NCBI GenBank assembly: GCA_023489135.1
Contig: JAMDCE010000408.1
Coordinates: forward strand, 1 to 23,776
Direction: 5' to 3'
From: Chloroflexota bacterium
GTDB taxonomy: Bacteria; Chloroflexota; Chloroflexia; JAMDCE01
Length of the DNA stretch: 23,776 nucleotides
Made by a program: the position numbers and the translations under genes. Below the pieces are notes generated by a model. The model worked only from the letters and a program-made list of their open reading frames with translations, made no database searches and had not been told where the DNA came from. This document shows, piece by piece, positions 17,402 to 23,776 of the stretch (the first letter of the stretch is position 1; every line of letters begins with the position of its first letter).

Positions 17402-18028
17402 CTAAGTCGTCTTCACGACTATGTCGCCGATGATGTTCGCGGCCTCGTCCCCTCTGTCGGCAGCATTACTCAAGTGGCGGTAGACCTCTCGCATCTTGAG
17501 GGTGTACACCACGTCTTCTACCGAAGTTACGTCGCTCAGAAGGTCACGGATGGCTTCCCGGTAGAGGCTTTCGGCCTGATTCTCCAGCGCTTTGGCCCGG
17601 ACCGCGTGCTCCGACGCGACGCCCGGATGATCCTTCAACTGCAGAATGCCTCGATATATCTCCCCCGCGGCTTTCCGCAGGATGGTGGCAAGTCGCTCGA
17701 CGTGTGGAGTAGGTTTCAGCTCAAAAAGCTCCATCTCGTCTATCGTTGTATAGGCGTAATCCAGTATATCGTCGACCGCTCGAGAAAGGGCGAAAATGTC
17801 CTCACGGTCCATAGGCGTAACGAAGGTGCGATTTAGCTCGTCGATCAGGATTCGGCGCAGCTCATCCTCCTCGTTCTCCAGTTCCGTCACGCGGTGCGCC
17901 TGGTTGACGTCGCCGGTCTTGGCAAACGATTCCAGCGCCTCCAACCCTTCCATCGTCAAGCGCGCCTGGTCGGCCAGCATCGTTATGAAATTCACTTGAC
18001 GCGGTCTCAGAAACCGTTCCAGCCCCAT
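17402..18028 (-). CDS. DUF47/PhoU-like Pit accessory protein
   Basis: A 208-residue, mostly helical protein of the UPF0111/DUF47 family, related to PhoU. Typical features are FITMLADQARLTMEGLEALESF, the acidic ELENEEDELRRILIDELNRTFVTPMDREDIFALSRAVDDILDY region and KMREVYRHLSNAADRGDEAANIIGDIVV at the end. Members are encoded next to Pit permeases and are thought to modulate phosphate uptake, with acidic clusters that may bind metal. An upstream GTG at 18034 is in frame, but the ribosome site AGGAGG is better spaced (8 nt) for the ATG at 18028. It follows pit by about 20 bp and precedes the GNAT-like gene by 20 bp. Confidence 0.9.
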   Translation of the reverse strand: MGLERFLRPRQVNFITMLADQARLTMEGLEALESFAKTGDVNQAHRVTELENEEDELRRILIDELNRTFVTPMDREDIFALSRAVDDILDYAYTTIDEMELFELKPTPHVERLATILRKAAGEIYRGILQLKDHPGVASEHAVRAKALENQAESLYREAIRDLLSDVTSVEDVVYTLKMREVYRHLSNAADRGDEAANIIGDIVVKTT

Positions 18029-18049
18029 CCCCACTCCCTCCTGCCACTG

Positions 18050-19033
18050 CTAGACCAGGTTCATCATTCCATATGCCAGGGCAGCAACCAGGGCTGCCGT
18101 GGGCAACGTAAGGAGCCAGGCCGTCAGGATGCTGCCCGCCACTGCCCACCGAACCTTGGATCTCCTTTCCGCCGCGCCAACGCCCACGATTGCGGAACCC
18201 ACTACCTGAGTAGCACTGATGGGCGCTCCCAGCGCGGCCGCAGCCAAGACAGCTGTCGAAGATGCCGCCTGAGCCGCAAACCCATGCACCGGCCTGATTC
18301 TGTATATCTTCGAGCCCAGCTTGGTGATCATCCCTGATCCCCCCAGCGCTATGCCCAGCGACAAGAACGCGGCCGAGACGGCGACGACCCACGAAGGTAC
18401 CTCGAAGCCGGGCAGCGCCCCGTACGATACCAGCGCCAGAGTGATCACTCCCATGGTCTTCTGAGCATCATTAGTGCCGTGAGAAAGAGCCAAGGCTACC
18501 GATGTAATAATTTGCAGCCGCTTGAACAAGACATTGGCCGCCGGCGTAGCACCTCGCGCCAGATACAACGTGGCTTTCATCGCCAGGTAGCCAAGAAAGC
18601 CTCCCACCACCGGTGCCAGCAGGAGCAATCCGACAATCCTGGCCACCCCGTCCCAATTCACAGCCTCAATTCCGTGCGCCACTATGCTCGCTCCAACCAG
18701 TCCGCCTATCAGAGCGTGTGTCGCGCTGGACGGAACCGCGAAGTACATCGAAATGAAGGCCCAAATCACCGCCCCGCTCAAAGCGGCGACAACCACGGGA
18801 ACACTGACAGCCTCTGCATTTACTATGCCCTGTGCTATGGTTCTAGCGATGGCGACTCCGAAGACAAACGGCCCCACGAATTCGGCTACGGAAGCCAGCA
18901 GCAGGGCGTCTTTAGGCGACATGGCGCCGGATGAAATCATCGTGGCGACGATGTTTCCGCTGTCGTTGAAGCCGTTCAAGAAATCAAAAGCCAGCGCCAC
19001 CATAATCACGGCCACCAACCACCATATATCCAA
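18050..19033 (-). CDS. pit: Inorganic phosphate permease, PiT family
   Basis: A 327-residue membrane protein with about 9-10 hydrophobic helices. The two inverted PiT repeats carry the signature motifs: DFLNGFNDSGNIVAT near residues 17-31 (N23, D24) and LSHGTNDAQKTMGVITLA at 184-201 (N188, D189). The family moves phosphate, usually as a metal-phosphate complex, with protons or sodium. The start is TTG at 19033, with AGAGGA about 7 nt upstream; the nearby ATG is out of frame. The length suits the short bacterial PiT forms. It is the first gene of the minus-strand phosphate unit, behind a promoter at 19065-19094. Confidence 0.93.
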   Translation of the reverse strand: MDIWWLVAVIMVALAFDFLNGFNDSGNIVATMISSGAMSPKDALLLASVAEFVGPFVFGVAIARTIAQGIVNAEAVSVPVVVAALSGAVIWAFISMYFAVPSSATHALIGGLVGASIVAHGIEAVNWDGVARIVGLLLLAPVVGGFLGYLAMKATLYLARGATPAANVLFKRLQIITSVALALSHGTNDAQKTMGVITLALVSYGALPGFEVPSWVVAVSAAFLSLGIALGGSGMITKLGSKIYRIRPVHGFAAQAASSTAVLAAAALGAPISATQVVGSAIVGVGAAERRSKVRWAVAGSILTAWLLTLPTAALVAALAYGMMNLV

Positions 19034-19064
19034 CGATGCATCCTCTGCAGCGATTGCTCATAAC

Positions 19065-19094
19065 ATTGTAGCATGCCGCTCATCCCGGCGCCAA
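19065..19094 (-). promoter_or_regulatory. Promoter of the pit operon
   Basis: On the minus strand TTGGCG (19094-19089), an 18-nt spacer and TACAAT (19070-19065) lie 32 bp upstream of the pit start. No Pho box-like direct repeats were recognised. It falls between dinG and pit, and no good terminator for dinG was found, so some read-through is possible. Confidence 0.55.
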
Positions 19095-19135
19095 GATGGA
19101 CGCCTACCTGCTTTGGGGTATGCGGTCTAGCCGGT

Positions 19136-21979
19136 TCACGATGGCGATTGTTGAAGCCAGCTACCGGCTTCTTGGGGAAGGGCGCTCAAGGTGCCGTGCC
19201 TCACGGTGCATTCGGGAAGAGAGCGCAATATCGACGGGCCGTAGGATTTACTTTGGAGCCTCTTATCCAGGATCACGACGACGCCGCGATCAGTCTTACT
19301 GCGGATCAGCCGGCCAAAACCTTGCTTGAACCTTAGAATAGCCTGTGGCAGGCTGTACTGATGGAAGGGATCGTCGAAGAGCTCGCTGCGGGCGGCAAAC
19401 ACCGGGTCGTTAGGGACGGTGAACGGTAGCCTGGCGATGACCAGCACGCTCAGCGCATCGCCAACTACGTCTATTCCTTCCCAGAAGCTGTTCGCTCCTA
19501 GAAGCACCGTCTTCGGATTGGTCTTGAAGGTCTGCAACAGCTGGCGGCGCGGCATCCCGTCGACCTTGTGGCCCAGCACCAGAATGCCACTTTCTTGCAA
19601 CGGCTGGCGAATAGCCTGCCAGGTCTGTCGAAGCTGGCTGTGCGAGGTAAACAGAACGAGCGTGCGACCGTGCGTCGTTCGGCAAAGATCGACCAGTGCC
19701 TGTTGAAGACTCCTTTGATAATAGGGTTTTTCCGGCTCCGGTATATCCTGCGGGACGTAGAGCAGGGTAGAGCTGACGTAGTCGAATGGGGAACTCACGA
19801 TCAGGTCTTCCACGTCGGAGAAGCCCAGCCGTTCTCTGATGAAATCGAAAGAGCCTGAGGTGCTCAAGGTGGCCGAGGTGAGAACAACGGATTCCTTGGA
19901 GGAGAACAGCCGATCTTGAAGCAAGGGACCCACATGCAGCGGGGCCGCGTGGAGCTCAACTTCGCCACGCCCGCTGGCCGTGGAGATCCAGTAAATGTAA
20001 TCCGAATTCGGCGTTGAGATGGTAGCCACTATGCGCGACAGGGACTCGTCGGCAGAACGCACGTCCCGTTGAAGCTGAGCCATGAGATTATCGTAATCGA
20101 GAACCCCGTGCGTCTCCAACTCCCCGAAGATGGTGAAGAGCCGGGCCAGGCCGTCCCTGAGGCGGCGCAAGTGGAGGGCGAAGTTCTCGCAGCATATCTC
20201 CATCTCGCTCCAGGCCGGCTGCACCCGCTGAGACCTGGTAAGACGCAGTCTGACGTCATAGCCTCTGTTTTCACGAGCATTCTGACGAAGAAAATCAAAT
20301 AGCTTCTCAAACAGGGTCTCCCCGATTCTTCTTACCTGATCGACCTCGTCGCGCAGCTCCTGGGCCAGCGATTCGACGTCCCTCTGAACGTGCGGGGGCA
20401 CCTTGCTGCCCCGGAAAACCGACTTGAGATCGACCAGGAATCCAGAGGGTCTTTCCGAGGTAGATTCACGGCTCAATTCGTCCAGCAAGAGACGCAAATC
20501 GTTTTGCCTGATAGCGTAGCCCAGCTGGTCTGTTGCCTCATCCTCAAGATGGTGCGCCTCGTCCACCACCAGGTAGCGGTAATCCGGGAGCACGCCGTTG
20601 CCCGAGCCGAGATCGCTCAGCAGCAGGGCGTGATTGACTATGATTATGTGGGACGTTTCGGCGTCCCGCCGGGCGCGATAGAGAAAGCAGGTCCCTTTCT
20701 GGAAGTAGGTGCACTGATTTCCCGAACACGTCTCCGTGGCGGCGGAGAGGTTGCCCCAGGTTATCATCTCGTCGTCGGCCAGCCGTCCTATCTCGTTAAC
20801 GTCGCCGGTTCGCGTGTTGGTGAGCCAGATGAGTATCTTAACCAGTGTCAGTATCTCGCGCTCCTTCAACTCCTGGCGTCGAACGGCGGCCCACCTACTC
20901 AGGCACAAGTAATTCGATCGCCCTTTGACCTGGCACGCCCTGAACTTCAGCGACAAGATCTTCTCAAGATCGGGAACATCCTTTCCGTAGAGCTGGTCCT
21001 GAAGATTGATCGTGTTGGTAGAAACGACGACGTGCTCGCCGTTCTTAACGGCGAAGTATATCGCGGGCAACAAGTAGGCCAGCGACTTGCCCGTACCGGT
21101 GGCGGCCTCGACAATCAGGCTGGATGAATCGTTGAAAGCCCTGGCCACGGCGTTCATCATACGGACCTGTTGCGGCCGAGGCTCGAAACCCGCGAAGCGA
21201 GACGCCAGCTTGCCTCCGGGTGACATCATCTCTTCTATTTCCCCAGCTTCGATCCTCTGCCTCTTGGCGCTCGGAGTTAGGGTCGCGCGATTGGCTTCGC
21301 CCAGAAAAGAGAAGTCCAGAGCCCCTTCCCCCAGGCCTGCCTTGGCCGCGAGCTGTTGGCGAATGGATGTGCCCGAGAAGGCTGTGCGGCTCTTGCGTCG
21401 CTCGAGATCCAGGAAGATGGGTTTCAGAGCCCACTTTGTTTTCCCCACCAGCCGGTTTATTTCCTGCAGAACGGAAAGATCGAGCTCCTCGGCCCGCTCC
21501 AGCAGCCGATTGAATACCTCTATAGTGGTCAGCGCATCGTCCGCGGCCCGGTGCGACTTTCTAAATGAAACACCTAGATGCAAAGCCACCGACTCAAGGC
21601 TGTAGCTGGCAAGATTGGGAAGCAGCAGAGTGGCCAGCTCGAAGGTATCAATTTGCGCGTTATCCAGCGGAATTCCCTTGCGTCGCAAACACTCGACGTC
21701 CAACGAAACGCTATGGGCGATGAGTGGGTGATTGGCCACAAACCGAACCAGATGCGAGACCACCTGGCCGAGCGCGGGCGCCTTTTGGACGTCTTCCTGC
21801 CGAATGCCGGTGAGAACTTGGATGTTGTAGGGTATCTGCGTTGCCGGATTCACCAGGGTGGACCAGGAATCCAGGATCGTGGCCCCACGAAACTTGACGG
21901 CCGCTATTTCGAGTATCTGCTGATTCTCGGGCTGAGCCGACGTCATTTCAAGGTCGATAGAAACGCAAGTCTGATCCAC
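19136..21979 (-). CDS. dinG: DinG-type helicase with N-terminal DEDDh exonuclease
   Basis: The 947-residue protein joins a DnaQ-like exonuclease to an XPD-family helicase, as in the Firmicutes DinG. Exonuclease: D9-L-E11 in VSIDLEM, and HRAADDALTTIEVFNRLLE as Exo III. Helicase: Walker A TGTGKS (294-299) and DEAH box (473-476). Between them are four cysteines that fit an Fe-S cluster: one in KGRSNYLCLSRW, three in ETCSGNQCTYFQKGTCF. Motif VI-like RFKQGFGRLIRSKTDRGVVVILDKR lies near the end. The enzyme type acts on DNA repair structures such as R-loops; in Firmicutes-type fusions the exonuclease activity dominates. The start is GTG at 21979, 15 bp after the glycosyltransferase stop. Confidence 0.94.
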   Translation of the reverse strand: MDQTCVSIDLEMTSAQPENQQILEIAAVKFRGATILDSWSTLVNPATQIPYNIQVLTGIRQEDVQKAPALGQVVSHLVRFVANHPLIAHSVSLDVECLRRKGIPLDNAQIDTFELATLLLPNLASYSLESVALHLGVSFRKSHRAADDALTTIEVFNRLLERAEELDLSVLQEINRLVGKTKWALKPIFLDLERRKSRTAFSGTSIRQQLAAKAGLGEGALDFSFLGEANRATLTPSAKRQRIEAGEIEEMMSPGGKLASRFAGFEPRPQQVRMMNAVARAFNDSSSLIVEAATGTGKSLAYLLPAIYFAVKNGEHVVVSTNTINLQDQLYGKDVPDLEKILSLKFRACQVKGRSNYLCLSRWAAVRRQELKEREILTLVKILIWLTNTRTGDVNEIGRLADDEMITWGNLSAATETCSGNQCTYFQKGTCFLYRARRDAETSHIIIVNHALLLSDLGSGNGVLPDYRYLVVDEAHHLEDEATDQLGYAIRQNDLRLLLDELSRESTSERPSGFLVDLKSVFRGSKVPPHVQRDVESLAQELRDEVDQVRRIGETLFEKLFDFLRQNARENRGYDVRLRLTRSQRVQPAWSEMEICCENFALHLRRLRDGLARLFTIFGELETHGVLDYDNLMAQLQRDVRSADESLSRIVATISTPNSDYIYWISTASGRGEVELHAAPLHVGPLLQDRLFSSKESVVLTSATLSTSGSFDFIRERLGFSDVEDLIVSSPFDYVSSTLLYVPQDIPEPEKPYYQRSLQQALVDLCRTTHGRTLVLFTSHSQLRQTWQAIRQPLQESGILVLGHKVDGMPRRQLLQTFKTNPKTVLLGANSFWEGIDVVGDALSVLVIARLPFTVPNDPVFAARSELFDDPFHQYSLPQAILRFKQGFGRLIRSKTDRGVVVILDKRLQSKSYGPSILRSLPECTVRHGTLSALPQEAGSWLQQSPS

Positions 21980-21994
21980 CAGGTAGTTTGCCTC

Positions 21995-23461
21995 CTATGT
22001 GCTGAGGGGGTTCCCCCGTCGTTTGGACAGCCGATTGCTCAAGAGGCTGTATGCGGTGTACGCTATTGGCAGAAGGTATATGGTGACCACCGCGTGTCGC
22101 TGGATCGCGAACCAGTCTAAGTCCTGGGCGTTCCACGCCCAGTGGAAAACGAAGACGAAGTAGGTCAATGCAGCCGTGTAACAGAATATCACAGTACGGT
22201 GGGCGATGTCCATACTCGGCAGCAAGGCTGCCAGAGCGATAAGCCACATTAGGTACCAGGGTTGGAACCATAGGCAGACGAAAACGAGATAAAAGAACAA
22301 TACCTCGAAGCTCAGTCTGATGGTGCTGGAGGTCTCGCGTCGGCTTCGCCACACCTGTACGGCCACAAACACAGCCAGGGTGGTGGCCGCCACCCTGGAT
22401 ATTAGCTGCTGCGTGGTTCCGTCTCCGATCTCAGGCAATAAGTAAGTTAGGACCAGCGTAGGTAAGGAGGCGGTGAACATGTTTTCGCGCCGGTCGACGC
22501 TCAACGTTTCCAACCCCGACCAGAAAGGGAGATAGAACAGCGCGGTAATGCCCCCGCTAGTAAGAAGGCACAGAAACAGGAACTTGATCCGAGACAATGT
22601 GCCGGGGATTCTTCTAGCCATAGTCGCCAGAAAAAGTGGGAGCAGTGCGACAGTAATGTACTTGAGTAGGTAGGAGAGAGCCAGGACTACTATTGAAGAC
22701 TTCCTTTTGTCACGCTGCAAGAGAAGCAGCGCGACCAGCATGAAAAAGACCATCGCGATATCGTTATGGGCGTTGGCCGAGACCTCGAACACAAGCAGTG
22801 GATTCCAGGCGAAGAAAAGCGTGCCCGCCAGGGAGTGCTCGGGGGTCGCCGTTTTAAGAATCCGGTAGATCACCGCGACGCTGGCCAGGTAAAAGCCGAT
22901 GGCCAGAAACTTGAACGCCAGGAGATTGGCCATAAGCCCCTCTCCGGCTACCAAGCTCACAGCCGCGCTTAGCCAGGCCCACGCCGGACCGTAGGCCGCC
23001 GGGGCATCTTTCCACGCCACGTAGGGTAGAATCGGGTCACTGGGAAAGTCGGCCGGCAATTGGACGAACGGATTCGCGTGATAGACGGACAGAACCCTTG
23101 CTCCCGATATGTAATCAAACACATCGGCGGCGCCGATGGGATACACCGGCACCAATGTGGCGTTGAAGAGGATGGCAAAAGAGACCACGATCAAGATGCC
23201 CGTGCCACTCTGGCGCCTCGCGATGCGGTACGCCAGGTAATACAGAATGACGAGAGTCGTGAAGGCCAGAAGGAAGGAATAGCCGGCGTTCCTGCTCGTT
23301 CCCGCTATCTTTCCCAAATCCAAGAGAGGCTCAGCGTAATAAGGCTCCAACGGGAATACTCTTACGAAATAGAGGTAGTAAGTGGCCTCCAAAGCGCAAC
23401 CGATGAGCAGGAGCAACAATCGGTCGGACTTGAGCAGGTTTCGTACATGATACAAAAGCAA
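21995..23461 (-). CDS. GT-C fold membrane glycosyltransferase (mannosyltransferase-like)
   Basis: A 488-residue polytopic protein with about 11-12 hydrophobic helices. The first large loop holds IGAADVFDYISGARVLSVYH (D113, D116) and NPFVQLP, then YGPAWAWLS. That is the acidic motif and pattern of polyprenol-phosphate-dependent mannosyltransferases (GT87/DUF2029-like). WFQPWYLMWLIALAALLPS in the C-terminal part is also typical. It probably adds a sugar from a lipid-linked donor on the outer face of the membrane; donor and acceptor are unknown. The start is TTG at 23461, with GGAG about 7 nt upstream, and an in-frame stop lies just before. It is followed directly by dinG in the same unit, with no evident functional link. 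Confidence 0.82.
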   Translation of the reverse strand: MLLYHVRNLLKSDRLLLLLIGCALEATYYLYFVRVFPLEPYYAEPLLDLGKIAGTSRNAGYSFLLAFTTLVILYYLAYRIARRQSGTGILIVVSFAILFNATLVPVYPIGAADVFDYISGARVLSVYHANPFVQLPADFPSDPILPYVAWKDAPAAYGPAWAWLSAAVSLVAGEGLMANLLAFKFLAIGFYLASVAVIYRILKTATPEHSLAGTLFFAWNPLLVFEVSANAHNDIAMVFFMLVALLLLQRDKRKSSIVVLALSYLLKYITVALLPLFLATMARRIPGTLSRIKFLFLCLLTSGGITALFYLPFWSGLETLSVDRRENMFTASLPTLVLTYLLPEIGDGTTQQLISRVAATTLAVFVAVQVWRSRRETSSTIRLSFEVLFFYLVFVCLWFQPWYLMWLIALAALLPSMDIAHRTVIFCYTAALTYFVFVFHWAWNAQDLDWFAIQRHAVVTIYLLPIAYTAYSLLSNRLSKRRGNPLST

Positions 23462-23544
23462 GACAATCTCCGGATGGACCAGTTGGTGACGGTCACACGA
23501 TATGCGCCGTACCTATTTTACCACTAAAGGAAGTTTTGGTCTGG

Positions 23545-23550
23545 ATTATA
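23545..23550 (-). promoter_or_regulatory. Possible -10 box of the glycosyltransferase-dinG unit
   Basis: The minus strand reads a perfect TATAAT (23550-23545) about 83 bp before the glycosyltransferase start. A matching -35 box at 16-18 nt is not visible. A TTGACA lies 27 nt away (23583-23578), too far for a standard pair, and it overlaps the plus-strand -35 box. Confidence 0.4.
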
Positions 23551-23576
23551 CAACATTGCGTGCGGGCGCTTACCAC

Positions 23577-23605
23577 TTGTCAACTAACTGCGCTTGGGGT
23601 ATATA
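23577..23605 (+). promoter_or_regulatory. Promoter of the partial gene at the window end
   Basis: TTGTCA (23577-23582), a 17-nt spacer and TATATA (23600-23605) precede the start at 23634 by about 28 bp. It overlaps the divergent control region of the glycosyltransferase unit. Confidence 0.6.
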
Positions 23606-23633
23606 AGTCTTAGAATGTATATCGAGGTGGACG

Positions 23634-23776
23634 GTGAGGAGTCAAGGAATCAGTCTTTCACGATCGGATCTGCATTTTATAGTTGAGACAGTGGCAACTT
23701 TGAGGGATGACCATGACAAGATTATCGATATCGTGCGGGACAAGCCGGACTTCCTCGACGTGATGCTCAACGACTA
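23634..23776 (+). CDS. Uncharacterised protein, N-terminal part (runs off the window)
   Basis: A GTG at 23634, with GAGG at 23624-23627, opens a frame with no stop to the window end (47 full codons). An in-frame stop at 23604-23606 rules out a longer start. The product begins MRSQGISLSRSDLHFIVETV and goes on with TLRDDHDKIIDIVRDKPDFL and DVMLND. It is charged, predicted helical, and has no signal peptide or transmembrane segment in the visible part. I recognise no domain; it may be a conserved hypothetical protein. Codon use is like its neighbours and a promoter-like sequence precedes it, so it is likely a real gene, divergent from the glycosyltransferase. Confidence 0.65.
   Translation, partial: MRSQGISLSRSDLHFIVETVATLRDDHDKIIDIVRDKPDFLDVMLND

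Noticed and set aside
16602..17405. Long plus-strand open frame of 267 codons
   Set aside because: It crosses the palindromic repeat (giving GDQPVAPTL / GATGWSP-like spurious sequence) and runs antisense to the GNAT-like gene. No domain is recognisable.
19034..19135. Terminator for dinG
   Set aside because: No T-tailed hairpin was found on the minus strand between dinG and pit. GAAGCC/GGCTTC near 19160 is inside the dinG coding end.

Overview
This window is a high-GC bacterial chromosomal segment made almost entirely of housekeeping genes. The gene set and several sequence styles fit a Chloroflexota-type bacterium: a PyrR-attenuated pyrimidine operon with the NAD-linked class 1B dihydroorotate dehydrogenase, a Ste24-like membrane protease, a DinG helicase carrying an N-terminal exonuclease, a GT-C glycosyltransferase, and a 'GTAGGGGCGACC' type palindromic repeat. 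That placement is inference; no marker here proves it. Many starts are GTG or TTG.

Positions 1-206 hold the 3' end of a galactose-1-phosphate uridylyltransferase-like gene, closed by an intrinsic terminator. Positions 337-515 hold a sigma70-type promoter and a PyrR-dependent attenuation leader (PyrR-binding hairpin, then intrinsic terminator). These control a tightly packed plus-strand operon from 573 to 9684: pyrR, pyrB, pyrC, carA, carB, pyrK, pyrD. It covers UMP synthesis from bicarbonate and glutamine as far as orotate; pyrE and pyrF are not in the window. With no visible terminator the same strand continues into a lipoprotein with WSPDG beta-propeller repeats, a Ste24/HtpX-like M48 membrane protease and a DivIC/FtsB-like division protein (9710-12268).

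An initiator tRNA-Met gene (12324-12398) follows, with its own consensus promoter embedded in the end of the divIC-like gene and a strong terminator behind it. Then come tilS, hpt and ftsH (12511-16505). This divIC - tRNA-Met - tilS - hpt - ftsH order resembles the ancestral cluster known from Bacillus. ftsH has its own TATAAT promoter and a terminator-like hairpin.

Positions 16506-16868 are gene-free and carry a large palindromic repeat made of two 26-bp inverted arms, each itself a hairpin. From there to 23461 everything is on the minus strand, in two units. One is pit (phosphate permease), a DUF47/PhoU-like Pit accessory protein and a GNAT-like protein. The other is a GT-C membrane glycosyltransferase followed by dinG. 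At 23545-23605 a divergent promoter region also serves a plus-strand gene of unknown function that runs off the window end.

I see no phage, transposase, CRISPR array or obvious defence system. The most interesting items are regulatory (PyrR leader, a perfect inverted repeat overlapping its promoter), the nested palindromic repeat, the GNAT-like protein coupled to phosphate transport, and lineage-type insertions in PyrC and PyrK.
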